From NCBI RefSeq assembly GCF_003933745.1, contig NZ_RSEB01000003.1, forward strand, positions 806,001 to 870,000: 64,000 nucleotides of DNA. The letters run 5' to 3'. This DNA comes from Glycomyces terrestris. GTDB lineage: Bacteria > Actinomycetota > Actinomycetes > Mycobacteriales > Micromonosporaceae. The first letter of the stretch is position 1. Each line of letters starts with the position of its first letter. The position numbers and the translations under genes are program-made. Positions 34,812 to 43,823 of the stretch are shown piece after piece. The notes under the pieces were generated by a model that was not told the DNA's origin, ran no database searches, and saw only the letters and a program-made list of their open reading frames with translations.

Positions 34812-36182
34812 TCAGCGCTCCACGTAGCTCAGCAGGTCCTGCCGGGTCACCACCCCGACCGGCTTGCCCTCGGCGAACACCATGAGCGCGTCCCGGTCCT
34901 GGAGCGCGGCCACCGCCCGCTCCACCTGCTCGCCCGAGCCGATCGTCGGCAGCGGCTCCCCGATGTGCCGCTCGATCGGGTCGTGCAGCGTCGCCTTCCC
35001 CCCGAACAGCGCGTCCATCAGGTCCCGCTCGGCGACCGCGCCCGCGACCTCGCCCGACGTCACCGGCGGCTCCGCCTTGAGCACCGGCATCTGGCTCACC
35101 CCGAACTGCCGCATGATGTCGATCGCCTCGCGCACCGTGTCCTGCGGGTGCACGTGCACGAGCTCCGGGAGGTCCCCGTCCTTGCCTGCCAGCACCTCGC
35201 CCACGGTCGTCTCGCCGGACGCCCCCAGGAACCCGTACTCGGTCATCCACGAGTCGTTGAAGATCTTCGACAGGTAGCCCCGGCCGCCGTCCGGCAGGAT
35301 CACCACGATCACGTCCTCGGGCGACGCCTCCTTCGCGACCGCCACCGCGCCCACCACGGCCATCCCCGCCGACCCGCCCACGAGCAGGCCCTCCTCGCGG
35401 GCCAGGCGCCGCGTCATCGCGAACGACTCCGCGTCGGTGACCTCCACGATCCGGTCGGCCAGCCCCCGGTCGTAGTTCGCCGGCCAGAAGTCCTCGCCCA
35501 CGCCCTCGACCAGGTACGGCCGGCCCGTGCCGCCCGAGTACACCGACCCCTCCGGGTCCGCGCCCACGACCTGCACCCGCCCGCCCGACACCTCCTTGAG
35601 GTACCGGCCGATCCCGGTGATCGTCCCGCCCGTGCCGACCCCCGCCACCAGGTGCGTGATCCGCCCGTCGGTCTGCTCCCAGATCTCCGGGCCCGTCTGC
35701 GCGTAGTGCGACGCCGGGTTCGCCGGGTTCGAGTACTGGTCCGGCTTCCACGCGCCCTCGATCTCGTCGATGAGCCGGTCCGACACCTTGTAGTACGAGC
35801 GCGGGTCCTCCGGGTCCACCGCCGTCGGGCACACCACGACCTCCGCGCCGTACGCCTTCAGCACGTTCCGCTTGTCCTCGGACACCTTGTCCGGGCACAC
35901 GAACACGCACTTGTAGCCGCGCTGCTGCGCCACCATCGCCAGGCCCACACCGGTGTTCCCCGACGTCGGCTCCACGATCGTGCCGCCCGGCCGCAGCGCC
36001 CCCGACGCCTCGGCCTCGTCGATCATGCGCTGGGCGATCCGGTCCTTGATGGACCCGCCCGGGTTCAGATACTCGACCTTGGCCAGGACGGTCGCCGGCG
36101 CGCCGTCGGTGACGGCGCCCAGCTTCACCAGCGGGGTGTCGCCGATGAGGCCGAGGACGGATTCGTAGTACTGCATCCCCAC
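34812..36182 (-). CDS. cbs: Cystathionine beta-synthase
   Basis: 456 residues from ATG 36182 (a second ATG 6 bases later). PLP fold type II: LVKLGAVTDGAPATVLAKVE, the lysine site NPGGSIKDR (Lys46), PTSGNTGVGLAMVAQQRGY and AGVGTGGTITGIGRYLKE. Residues ~330-456 form two CBS domains (VHPQDTVREAIDIMRQFGVS; DALMVFAEGKPVGVV), which can bind S-adenosylmethionine or adenosyl nucleotides. Converts homocysteine and serine to cystathionine. With MetB at 7.2-8.3 kb the window encodes the full cystathionine route. Confidence 0.93.
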   Translation of the reverse strand: MGMQYYESVLGLIGDTPLVKLGAVTDGAPATVLAKVEYLNPGGSIKDRIAQRMIDEAEASGALRPGGTIVEPTSGNTGVGLAMVAQQRGYKCVFVCPDKVSEDKRNVLKAYGAEVVVCPTAVDPEDPRSYYKVSDRLIDEIEGAWKPDQYSNPANPASHYAQTGPEIWEQTDGRITHLVAGVGTGGTITGIGRYLKEVSGGRVQVVGADPEGSVYSGGTGRPYLVEGVGEDFWPANYDRGLADRIVEVTDAESFAMTRRLAREEGLLVGGSAGMAVVGAVAVAKEASPEDVIVVILPDGGRGYLSKIFNDSWMTEYGFLGASGETTVGEVLAGKDGDLPELVHVHPQDTVREAIDIMRQFGVSQMPVLKAEPPVTSGEVAGAVAERDLMDALFGGKATLHDPIERHIGEPLPTIGSGEQVERAVAALQDRDALMVFAEGKPVGVVTRQDLLSYVER

Positions 36183-36355
36183 AGCCTAGAGCCTCACCCG
36201 AAAAGTACCGACTGGTCCGGGTCGCGCGTCACCGCCGCGCCCGACCGCGCGCGCACGTCCCGCTGCGTGGATACGATCGGCGGTGGTGCGCCCGCCGCCG
36301 GGCCGACCGGCGAGAATCGGGGCGCACACCTCTTTCGCAACGTAGGGAGACAGGC

Positions 36356-37786
36356 ATGAGCACCGCCGACATCGGCGTGGTCGGGCTGGCCGTGATGGGC
36401 TCGAACCTCGCCAGGAACTTCGCCCGGCACGGCTTCACCGTCGCCGTCTACAACCGCACGTACGCCAAGACCACCGAGCTGATCGACGCGCACGGCGACG
36501 AGGGAGCGTTCGTGCCCTCCGAGGAGCTGGCCGACTTCGTCGCCTCCCTCAAGCGCCCCCGCAAGGCCATGATCATGGTCCAGGCCGGCCCCGCCACCGA
36601 CGCCGTCATCGACCAGCTCGCCGCCCTCATGGAACCCGGCGACATGATCATCGACGGCGGCAACGCCCACTTCGAGAACACCCGCCGCCGCGAGGCCGCC
36701 CTCCGCGACCGGGGCCTCCACTTCGTCGGCACCGGCGTCTCCGGCGGCGAGGAGGGCGCCCTCCTCGGCCCCGCGATCATGCCCGGCGGCTCCGAGGAGT
36801 CCTACGAGTCCCTCGGCCCCATCCTCGAGGCCATCGCCGCCAAGGCCCCCGACGGCACCCCCTGCTGCACCCGCCTCGGCCCCGACGGCGCCGGCCACTT
36901 CGTCAAGATGGTGCACAACGGCATCGAGTACTCCGACATGCAGCTCATCGGCGAGGCCTACGACCTCCTGCGCCGCGGCGTCGGCATCGAACCCGCCGAC
37001 CTCGCCAAGATCTTCGCCGTTTGGAACGCCGGCGACCTCGACTCCTACCTCATCGAGGTCACCGCCGAGGTCCTCGGCCACACCGACGCCGCCACCGGCA
37101 AGCCCCTCGTCGACGTCATCGTCGACCAGGCCGGCCAGAAGGGCACCGGACGCTGGACCGTCCAGAACGCCCTCGACCTCGGCGTCCCCGTCACCGGCAT
37201 CGCCGAGGCCACCTTCGCCCGCGCCCTCTCCTCCGGCGTGAAGCAGCGCGAAGGCGCCGTCGACCTCCTCACCGGGCCCAGCGCCAAGACCGACTTCCCC
37301 GAGACCTTCGTCGAGGACGTCCGCCAAGCCCTCTACGCCTCCAAGATCGTCGCCTACGCCCAGGGCTTCGACCAGATCGCCGCCGCCTCCGCCGAGTACG
37401 ACTGGGGCATCGACCTCGGCTCCTGCTCGGCCCTGTGGCGCGCCGGCTGCATCATCCGCGCCCGCTTCCTCGACCGCATCACCGAGGCCTGGCGCTCCGA
37501 CCCCGAGCTCCCGACGCTCCTGGCCGCGCCCGAGTTCACCAAGATCGTCACCGACGCCCAGGACGCCTGGCGCCGCGTCGTCGCCACCGCCGCCCTCGCC
37601 GGCATCCCGACCCCGGGCTTCTCCTCGGCGCTGGCGTACTACGACGGCCTGCGCTCGCGGCGCCTCCCGGCGGCCCTCATCCAGGGCCAGCGGGACTTCT
37701 TCGGCGCGCACACGTACAAGCGCGTCGACCGCGAGGGCACCTTCCACACCGACTGGTCGGGCGACCGCGCCGAGCACGAGGTCTGA
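36356..37786 (+). CDS. gndA: 6-phosphogluconate dehydrogenase
   Basis: 476 residues from ATG 36356, with GTAGGGAGA upstream. Rossmann start IGVVGLAVMGSNLARNFARH, VSGGEEGALLGPAIMPGG (substrate-binding serine-glycine loop), HFVKMVHNGIEYSDMQLIGE with catalytic Lys and the IEYSDMQ motif, and a C-terminal helical domain with QGQRDFFGAHTYKR. Length matches the NADP-dependent decarboxylating enzyme of the pentose phosphate pathway. Ends in a strong terminator; single-gene unit. Confidence 0.95.
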   Translation: MSTADIGVVGLAVMGSNLARNFARHGFTVAVYNRTYAKTTELIDAHGDEGAFVPSEELADFVASLKRPRKAMIMVQAGPATDAVIDQLAALMEPGDMIIDGGNAHFENTRRREAALRDRGLHFVGTGVSGGEEGALLGPAIMPGGSEESYESLGPILEAIAAKAPDGTPCCTRLGPDGAGHFVKMVHNGIEYSDMQLIGEAYDLLRRGVGIEPADLAKIFAVWNAGDLDSYLIEVTAEVLGHTDAATGKPLVDVIVDQAGQKGTGRWTVQNALDLGVPVTGIAEATFARALSSGVKQREGAVDLLTGPSAKTDFPETFVEDVRQALYASKIVAYAQGFDQIAAASAEYDWGIDLGSCSALWRAGCIIRARFLDRITEAWRSDPELPTLLAAPEFTKIVTDAQDAWRRVVATAALAGIPTPGFSSALAYYDGLRSRRLPAALIQGQRDFFGAHTYKRVDREGTFHTDWSGDRAEHEV

Positions 37787-37796
37787 GCGACGCCAA

Positions 37797-37825
37797 GCGC
37801 CCCCGCCCGGACCGGGCGGGGGCGC
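37797..37825. terminator. Bidirectional terminator after gndA
   Basis: Perfect 13-bp arms GCGCCCCCGCCCG (37797-37809) and its complement (37813-37825) around GAC, between convergent gndA and the Nudix operon. Confidence 0.85.
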
Positions 37826-37832
37826 CGTCGCG

Positions 37833-38036
37833 TCAGGCGACGAACCAGGGCCCGTAGGAGCCGCCGAGGTCGACCGGTTCGGCGGCGAGGTCCTCGCCGT
37901 CCTCGACGCCGCCGCCGGGGGTGAACCAGCGCTCGACGCCCTCGCGGCAGCGGTTGCCGCCGACGTGGAGGACGGTGTCGTCGGGGGCGAGGACGAGGAT
38001 GCGGGCGGAGGTGCGGTAGTCGCCTTCGGGGATCAC
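37833..38036 (-). CDS. Truncated Nudix-like protein
   Basis: 67 residues from GTG 38036. The N-terminal Nudix strand (RTSARILVLAPDDTVLHVGG) and the following RWFTPGGGVEDGED are clear, but the chain ends 22 residues later, without the REUxEExGU Nudix box. It is 4 bases downstream of a full Nudix gene and in the same orientation. A deleted relic; alternatively a short interaction fragment. The closing residues (EPVDLGGSYGPWFVA) match no Nudix element I know. Confidence 0.6.
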   Translation of the reverse strand: MIPEGDYRTSARILVLAPDDTVLHVGGNRCREGVERWFTPGGGVEDGEDLAAEPVDLGGSYGPWFVA

Positions 38037-38040
38037 GGCG

Positions 38041-38571
38041 TCAGCTCACCGACGTGTCGGCGGTGCGGCTGCCGGCGGGGACGAGGCGCAGGGGCGCGGC
38101 GGGGACGTCGCCGGCGATGAGCCGCTTGATGAGGTGCAGGAGCGGGTCGAACGGGGCGTCGTGGCCCTCGGCGGCGGCGAGCTCGTCGACGCCGATCCAC
38201 CGGAACTCGAGGTCGAGCTCGTACGGGTCGCCGCCGGAGACGCGCGGCTGGAACCGCTCGACGCGGATGAAGAACAGGTAGTTGTCCTGGGTGAAGACCG
38301 CGCCGTCGCGGGCGCGGCTGAAGGAGCGCCGGGCCACCGGGCCGGCCACGTCGCCGGGGTCGACGCGCAGGCCGGTCTCCTCGAACAGCTCGCGCACGGC
38401 GGCGTCGAGGGGGGTCTCGCCGGGGTCGATGCCGCCGCCGGGGAGGAACCAGCGGGCGGGGCGTTCCGCGGTCGCGGACCGGCCGATGAACAGGACCGCG
38501 TCCTGTTCGTCGATCACGATGCACCGCGCGCCGTACCGGTCGATTCGGGTGGGTTCGTTCGTCGCGCTCAC
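38041..38571 (-). CDS. Nudix hydrolase
   Basis: 176 residues from ATG 38571, which overlaps the upstream gene's stop by 4 bases. The Nudix box is complete: GGGIDPGETPLDAAVRELFE followed by ETGL. The N-terminal strand is RYGARCIVIDEQDAVLFIGR. Nudix enzymes hydrolyse nucleoside diphosphates linked to other moieties; the substrate is not predictable here. Middle gene of a three-Nudix operon. Confidence 0.9.
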   Translation of the reverse strand: MSATNEPTRIDRYGARCIVIDEQDAVLFIGRSATAERPARWFLPGGGIDPGETPLDAAVRELFEETGLRVDPGDVAGPVARRSFSRARDGAVFTQDNYLFFIRVERFQPRVSGGDPYELDLEFRWIGVDELAAAEGHDAPFDPLLHLIKRLIAGDVPAAPLRLVPAGSRTADTSVS

Positions 38572-39125
38572 CGGTCAAGTATGGGGGCACGCTCGGTAGT
38601 CGTCCAGCCCCTATCGGTGTCCCACGTCCAAGCGCCCCATGGGATGCGAAGCGGCGCAGCGGGTCTCGCTCCGTCCAGGAGGCCCCTCAGCAGGGCCGAG
38701 GGGCCCGCGGGGAACACCAGCGCGTCGACCTCGGCGACCTCGGCGGCGCTCAGCCACCGCGCGGCCGTGAACTCGCGCCGCTCGATCGCCTCGAGCCCGT
38801 CCCGGGCCGGCTCGAAGTGCGGCACCCGCACGAAGAAGTACGCGTCCTCGGACTCGATCACCAGGCCGGGGCCGTCGGACCAGACGCCGGCGGTCTCGGC
38901 CACGACCGGACCCAGGTCCCCGGTGAGCCGCAGCCCGGTCTCCTCGAACACCTCGCGGACCGCGCCGTCCTCCAGGGACTCGCCCTCGTCGAGGCCGCCG
39001 CCGGGCGTCACGTAGTACTCCACGCCCGGGCCCATGTAGTCGCGGCTGTGGAACAGCAGCACCCGGTCGTCCTCGTCCACCAGCAGCACCCGCGCGCACC
39101 GCCGCCGCCACACCCTGGTTCCCAT
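38568..39125 (-). CDS. Nudix hydrolase
   Basis: 185 residues from ATG 39125. Complete Nudix box: GGGLDEGESLEDGAVREVFE then ETGLRL. N-terminal core VWRRRCARVLLVDEDDRVLL; C-terminal segment AWTWDTDRG. Paralogous with the next gene (similar strands and lengths). First of three adjacent Nudix-related genes in one operon, joined by an ATGA overlap, which suggests tandem duplication. No ribosome-binding site is evident upstream of the ATG. Confidence 0.88.
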   Translation of the reverse strand: MGTRVWRRRCARVLLVDEDDRVLLFHSRDYMGPGVEYYVTPGGGLDEGESLEDGAVREVFEETGLRLTGDLGPVVAETAGVWSDGPGLVIESEDAYFFVRVPHFEPARDGLEAIERREFTAARWLSAAEVAEVDALVFPAGPSALLRGLLDGARPAAPLRIPWGAWTWDTDRGWTTTERAPILDR

Positions 39126-39167
39126 CACCCGAGCATCCCACCGCCGGGCCGCGCCGCCAAACGGGTC

Positions 39168-39196
39168 GGGCCCGCGGCGCATCGCGCCGCGGGCCC
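39168..39196. terminator. Hairpin after the DUF6220-like gene
   Basis: 13-bp arms GGGCCCGCGGCGC (39168-39180) and its complement (39184-39196) around ATC, 25 bases past the stop of the membrane gene ending at 39221. Confidence 0.75.
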
Positions 39197-39220
39197 CGGT
39201 CTCCTGTCAAGTCTCGGCCG

Positions 39221-39643
39221 TCACGCGGCGGCGGGCACCGCCGCCGCGGCGCCCCTGCGCTCCTCGACGAGGCGCTTGGCCAGCCGCCCCGACGCCTCGG
39301 CCACGCCCATGATCATGAGGGCGTTGATCGCGTGGAACCCGAAGATGAACTGCCCCGGCACGGTGCCGGCGACGCTCACCAGGGCGATGAGCGACTGGAG
39401 CACGACCAGGCCGAACACGCCCGCGGCGAGGCCGGTGAGCTTCTTCCCCGACCGCGACAGGGCCGCGAACAGGATGCCCAGCAGCGCCACGACGGCGATC
39501 ACGCGCCCGTTCATGATGTGGAAGGCGAACGACTCGTCGGGCGAGCCCGTGCCGAGCGCGCCGTACCCGGCCAGGAAGAACTGGATCCCGATCAGGGCGT
39601 GCAGCAGCCCGACCCACACCCGATAGAACTTAAGCATCGACAT
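39221..39643 (-). CDS. Small four-helix membrane protein, DUF6220-like
   Basis: 140 residues from ATG 39643 (MSMLKFYRVWVGLLHALIGI). Four hydrophobic helices, with conserved-looking HALIGIQFFLAGYG, an intracellular HIMNGRVIAVVALLGILFAAL and FIFGFHAINALMIMGVAEA, fit the DUF6220 family. The paired histidines could bind haem or metal but this is speculation. The start overlaps the end of the AhpD-like gene by 14 bases, so the two are co-translated. Confidence 0.7.
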   Translation of the reverse strand: MSMLKFYRVWVGLLHALIGIQFFLAGYGALGTGSPDESFAFHIMNGRVIAVVALLGILFAALSRSGKKLTGLAAGVFGLVVLQSLIALVSVAGTVPGQFIFGFHAINALMIMGVAEASGRLAKRLVEERRGAAAAVPAAA

Positions 39644-40634
39644 TCCTCGTTTCGATCTCGTCTTGGACGGCGTCCACGGCGGTCATCGCGCCGTACGTCA
39701 GCAGGTGGACCACGCAGTGGTCGGTGAACACCCCGCCCCGCCACGAGTCCACATCGGACTCCGTGACGGCGCCGGGCGCGAGCGCCGCCGCCACCGCCAG
39801 CCGCGCCCCCAGCCCCGCCTCCCGCGGCAGGCCCGCCCCGCCCACCAGCTCCGGCAGCGACTCCCCGACCTCCGCGCCCCGCCGGCCCACCGTCCGCTCC
39901 ACCGCGTCCGCGGCCGCGTCCGACAGCAGCATCGACCCGTACGCGGCCATCGACCGCACCGTCCCGTACGCCCGGCCCACCGGCGACCCCGCCGCCCACG
40001 CCGGCTCCCGCACCGTCATCGCCGCGGCCCAGTCCGGCCGCTCCTCCAGCAGCGCCAGACTCGCCCCCGGCTCCAGGTCCGCGGCCATCGACTGCCGCAG
40101 CAGCCGCGACCCCACCGACCGGCCCAGCCGCGTCGTCAGCACCGGACTCGGCGACTCGTTCTCCGCCAGCGCCTTCACCAGACGCGTGATCAGCTCGAAC
40201 ACCAGGACCGTGCCCAGGAACCGCGGCGCGGCCTCCGCCGCGAACGGCCCCGACACCGACGGCTCCGCCGCCCAGTCCGCCAGCGCCGCCCACTCCGGCG
40301 GCGCCACCCCCGACCGCAGCCCCTCCGCCAGGTCCGGCTCCCCGGCCGCGTGCAGCAGCGTCGCATGCGCGTCCGTGCAGAACCGGCAGCCGTTCCGCAC
40401 CGCGACCACGGTCGCCACCACCTCCTTCGCCTTCCGCTCCTCCGGGCCGCCGACCAGCAGCGACTCGCGCAGCAGCGACCACACCGGCGCGAGCAGCTCC
40501 GGCGCCGGCGAGAACATCGTGACCGCCGGGCCCAGCACGCCCAGCTCGCTCCTCACCTGCCGGTACACCTCGGCCACGACGCCGTCGGCCAGCTTGGGAT
40601 CGACAGGGACGACATGCCTGACTGCGGGGGACAT
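39630..40634 (-). CDS. AhpD-like/carboxymuconolactone decarboxylase-family protein
   Basis: 334 residues from ATG 40634. The N-terminal part has an AhpD core, VVAVRNGCRFCTDAHATLLHAAGE, with the redox CxxC and His; a second helical repeat follows (residues ~170-320) without the motif. The double-length form is typical of actinobacterial 'peroxidase-related' CMD proteins. Probably a thiol peroxidase or reductase. Co-transcribed with the downstream membrane protein. The start ATG is chosen because the upstream extension has shadow-like composition; AGGAGGCGCC precedes it. Confidence 0.8.
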   Translation of the reverse strand: MSPAVRHVVPVDPKLADGVVAEVYRQVRSELGVLGPAVTMFSPAPELLAPVWSLLRESLLVGGPEERKAKEVVATVVAVRNGCRFCTDAHATLLHAAGEPDLAEGLRSGVAPPEWAALADWAAEPSVSGPFAAEAAPRFLGTVLVFELITRLVKALAENESPSPVLTTRLGRSVGSRLLRQSMAADLEPGASLALLEERPDWAAAMTVREPAWAAGSPVGRAYGTVRSMAAYGSMLLSDAAADAVERTVGRRGAEVGESLPELVGGAGLPREAGLGARLAVAAALAPGAVTESDVDSWRGGVFTDHCVVHLLTYGAMTAVDAVQDEIETRNVDA

Positions 40635-40849
40635 GGGGGCGCCTCCTCGGTTGAAGCCTCCGGGCGGCCCAGCGGCCGCCGCACCACTCCAGACTCCCCG
40701 CCGCCGCGCCCCGCCGCGTCCGCCCCGAGACGGCAATCGCGGCCTCCCCCCGCGCAGCACCGCACCCAGCGGCGTACACCCTGCGGGGTACGCCCGAGCT
40801 GCACCGCGAGCCGACGCCGCAGGTCCCGGGCCGCCCTAGAATCGAGCAC

Positions 40850-42112
40850 ATGTCTCAGCACCCCGAGCCCCGGACGGCCGGCGCGCGCCCCGAGATCCTC
40901 TCCGGCCGCCGGCTCGACCTCGTCGTCACCGGCGTCATGCTCGCCGACACCCTCGCCGCCGGCCTCATCAAGGACGTCCGCGACGGCATGCCGACCTGGG
41001 GCTGGCTCCCGCTCATGCTGGGCCCCCTGGTGTTCCCGCTGTGGCGGCGCCACCCCCGGCTCGTCCTCGTCGTCAGCGTCGGCTCGGTCCTCGCCTCCGG
41101 GCCCCTCGGCGTCGGCCCCCTCGCGGTCGTCCCGGCCCTCGTCGCCATCGCCGTCGCCATGTACACCGGCTACCGGGCCCTCAGCGTCTCTACGGTGTTC
41201 GCCCTCTCGGCCGTCACCGCCCTCGGCAACCTCCACAACGCGGGCTGGGAGGTGAACGGCCAGGTCGTCGAGCGCACCCTCCTGGTCATCGGCTGGCTCC
41301 ACGTCGCCCTCATCTCCGGCCTGTCCCGCCGCCAGCGGGACGCGTACATGGCCGAGGCCGAGCACGTGCGCGAGGAGGCCGTCAAGCGCAAGGCCGCCGA
41401 CGAGCGCGTCCGCATCGCCCGCGAGCTCCACGACTCCCTCACCCACTCGATCTCCGTCATCCGCGTCCAGGCCGGCGTCGCGATCCACTTGGCGCGCAAG
41501 CGCGGCGACGAGCCGCCCTCCGCGCTGGTGGCGGTGGAGGAGGCCGCGAAGGACGCGACCCGGGAGCTGCGCGAGACCCTCACGATGCTCCGCGACGACG
41601 ACGGCCACCGCCTGGCCCGCGTCGAGGACCTCGCCGACCGCTACCGGGGCCTCGGCTTCACCGTCGAGGTCGACTGCGCGATCGACTGCGGCGCCGACTG
41701 CCCCGTGGCGCTCGACGCCGAGGTCGACCACGCGGCGTACCGGATCGTCCAGGAGGCGCTCACGAACGCGGTCCGCCACTCCTCCGGCGACGCGGTGCGG
41801 GTGCGCGTCGCCCGCGAGGACGGCGCGGTCGTCGTCGAGGTCGCCGACAACGGCACGCCCGGCCGGGTCGTGCCCGGCCGCGGCCTCACCGGCATGCGCG
41901 AACGCGTCGACGCGCTCGGCGGCACGCTCCACGTCGGACCCGGCGAGTACGGTTTCACCGTCCGCGCGTCCCTCCCCGACGACACCGCGGCAACCGGCAC
42001 CGCGGCAACCGGCACCGCCGAAGCCGATGCCGCCGAAGCCGATGCCGCGGCGCCCGGCCGCGCTGCCAGGCCCGCCGCCGCGGCCGAGCCCGAACTGGAG
42101 GAGTCGCGTTGA
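40850..42112 (+). CDS. Sensor histidine kinase, NarX/DesK type
   Basis: 420 residues from ATG 40850. Four to five N-terminal membrane helices, then a dimerisation/phosphoacceptor helix ERVRIARELHDSLTHSISVI (HisKA_3 H box) and an HATPase_c domain: EALTNAVRHSSG, VVEVADNGTPGR and GLTGMRERVDALGGTL. The C-terminal tail has tandem 15-bp repeats coding TAATG/TAEAD-type pentapeptides. Stop overlaps the response regulator start, so this is a co-translated two-component pair. Signal unknown. Confidence 0.92.
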   Translation: MSQHPEPRTAGARPEILSGRRLDLVVTGVMLADTLAAGLIKDVRDGMPTWGWLPLMLGPLVFPLWRRHPRLVLVVSVGSVLASGPLGVGPLAVVPALVAIAVAMYTGYRALSVSTVFALSAVTALGNLHNAGWEVNGQVVERTLLVIGWLHVALISGLSRRQRDAYMAEAEHVREEAVKRKAADERVRIARELHDSLTHSISVIRVQAGVAIHLARKRGDEPPSALVAVEEAAKDATRELRETLTMLRDDDGHRLARVEDLADRYRGLGFTVEVDCAIDCGADCPVALDAEVDHAAYRIVQEALTNAVRHSSGDAVRVRVAREDGAVVVEVADNGTPGRVVPGRGLTGMRERVDALGGTLHVGPGEYGFTVRASLPDDTAATGTAATGTAEADAAEADAAAPGRAARPAAAAEPELEESR

Positions 42113-42771
42113 TCAGGGTGCTGCTCGCCGACGACCAGCCGCTCATGCGCGGCGGGTTCCGGGCGCTCATCGACGCCGAGGACGACATGACCGTGGTCGC
42201 CGAGGCCGCCGACGGCCCCACCGCCGTGCGCCTCGCCGCCGACACCCTCCCCGACGTCGCCCTCCTCGACGTCGAGATGCCCGGCGGCGACGGCATCGGC
42301 GCGGTGCGCGCCATCGCCGCCGACGACCGGCTCGCCGGGGTGCGCGTCGTCATGCTCACCAACTACTCCTTCGACGCGTACGTGTTCGACGCCCTGCGCG
42401 CCGGCGCCGCCGGGTACCTCGTCAAGGACACCGAGCCGGAGGAGCTGCTGCGCTGCGTGCGCGCGGCCGCCGCCGGCGAGACGCTCCTGTCGCCCCAGAT
42501 CGCCGCGAAGCTCGTCGCCGAGTACGTCGCGCACCCGCCCTCGCGCCTCGCCGGGCAAGTCGACGGGCTCACCTCCCGCGAGACCGAGATCGTCGCGCTG
42601 GTGGCGCGCGGCCTGACGAACACGGAGATCGCCGAGCGCCTGTTCATCAGCCCCGCCACGGCGAAGACCCACGTGCACCGGGCGATGATGAAGCTCGCGG
42701 TCCGCGACCGCGCGGGCCTGGTGGTGTTCGCCTACGAGTCGGGCCTGGTGCAGCCCAAGGGAAGCGCCTGA
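42109..42771 (+). CDS. NarL-family response regulator
   Basis: 220 residues from TTG 42109 (GAGGAG 12 bases upstream; GTG 42118 is the alternative). Receiver domain: IRVLLADDQPLMRGGFRALI, phospho-Asp in VALLDVEMPGGDGIG, and the Lys of GYLVKDTEPEELL. LuxR-type HTH: GLTSRETEIVALVARGLTNT, EIAERLFISPATAKTHVHRA. Overlaps the kinase gene by 4 bases (TTGA). Probably controls envelope or stress genes; targets unknown. Confidence 0.93.
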   Translation: MIRVLLADDQPLMRGGFRALIDAEDDMTVVAEAADGPTAVRLAADTLPDVALLDVEMPGGDGIGAVRAIAADDRLAGVRVVMLTNYSFDAYVFDALRAGAAGYLVKDTEPEELLRCVRAAAAGETLLSPQIAAKLVAEYVAHPPSRLAGQVDGLTSRETEIVALVARGLTNTEIAERLFISPATAKTHVHRAMMKLAVRDRAGLVVFAYESGLVQPKGSA

Positions 42772-42905
42772 CCCGGCCCGAGCCCGTGTCCCCTTTTCGG
42801 GTGACATTCCGGCCCGGGCCCCCGGTTCTTGTCGGACCCTTCGGCAATGCTCGTGCCTACGGTCCCCCTTCTGGGAGGGCGGGGGTTAGCGACGGCATAC
42901 GGCCT

Positions 42906-43775
42906 TCAGCGCTCAGCGGCGCTCGGCTCCGTCGCCTCGCCCTCGGCCGTCCCGGCCGTGTCCGTCGCGGGGTCGCCGGTCGCGTTGTACTCGAAGCCGA
43001 ACACCAGGGCCGCGTTCGTGATCCACAGCCACACCAGGAACACGATCACGCCACCGAGCGGGCCGTACGTCTTGTCGTAGTTCCCGAACGTGGCCGCGTA
43101 CAGCCCGAACCCGGCCGAGGCCGCCAGCCACAGCACCACCGCGAGCGCCGCGCCGGGCGCGCGGCGCCCGAACCGGGACCGCTTCGCCGGGGCGAGCCAG
43201 TACAGGAGCGCCACGATCACGATGACGAGCACCGTGATCGCGGGCCACTTCACCCACGTCCACACCGCGACCGCCGCGTCGTCGGCGTGCACGGCCCGTC
43301 CGATCACGCGCGCCACGGACCCGCCGGCGGCCGCCACGACCGCGCACACCGCGGTGAGCGCGCCGACGACGACGGTGAGCACGAGCCGCACGATGAGCAC
43401 CGTCCACCACTTGCGGGTCTCCTCGGTCCCGTTGACCGCGTTGAGGGCCCGCGAGAACGCGGCCACGTAGTTCGAGGCCGCCCACAGGGCCGCGACGAGG
43501 CCGAACAGCGCCACGAGCCCGGCCCGCGCCGGGTTCATCTGGAGCCGCGCGACGGCGTCCTCGATGATCGACATCGAGTCGCTCGGCAGGAGCGTCCCGG
43601 CGCCCTCGAGGAGCGACGCGGTCGCGTCCTCGTCGAGGAGGCCGATGAGGCTGGTGCCCACGAGGATCGCGGGGAACAGCGAGAGCACTGAGTAATATGT
43701 GAGAGCCGCCGCGGTGTCGCCGCGGCTCTCCGCGGCGTATCGCTTGGCGGCTTTGACGATCGAGCGTCCACCCAT
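42906..43775 (-). CDS. YihY/BrkB-family membrane protein
   Basis: 289 residues from ATG 43775. The YihY/BrkB signature AAALTYYSVLSLFPAILVGT is at residues 22-41, followed by WAASNYVAAFSRALNAVNGT and GPLGGVIVFLVWLWITNAAL. Six helices, an acidic C-terminus. The family was once called ribonuclease BN but is a membrane protein of unsettled function. Single-gene unit. Confidence 0.88.
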   Translation of the reverse strand: MGGRSIVKAAKRYAAESRGDTAAALTYYSVLSLFPAILVGTSLIGLLDEDATASLLEGAGTLLPSDSMSIIEDAVARLQMNPARAGLVALFGLVAALWAASNYVAAFSRALNAVNGTEETRKWWTVLIVRLVLTVVVGALTAVCAVVAAAGGSVARVIGRAVHADDAAVAVWTWVKWPAITVLVIVIVALLYWLAPAKRSRFGRRAPGAALAVVLWLAASAGFGLYAATFGNYDKTYGPLGGVIVFLVWLWITNAALVFGFEYNATGDPATDTAGTAEGEATEPSAAER

Positions 43776-43823
43776 CCCTCCACCGTCTCAGACCTGATGC
43801 GGCCGTGGGGCGGTTCGCGGGGA

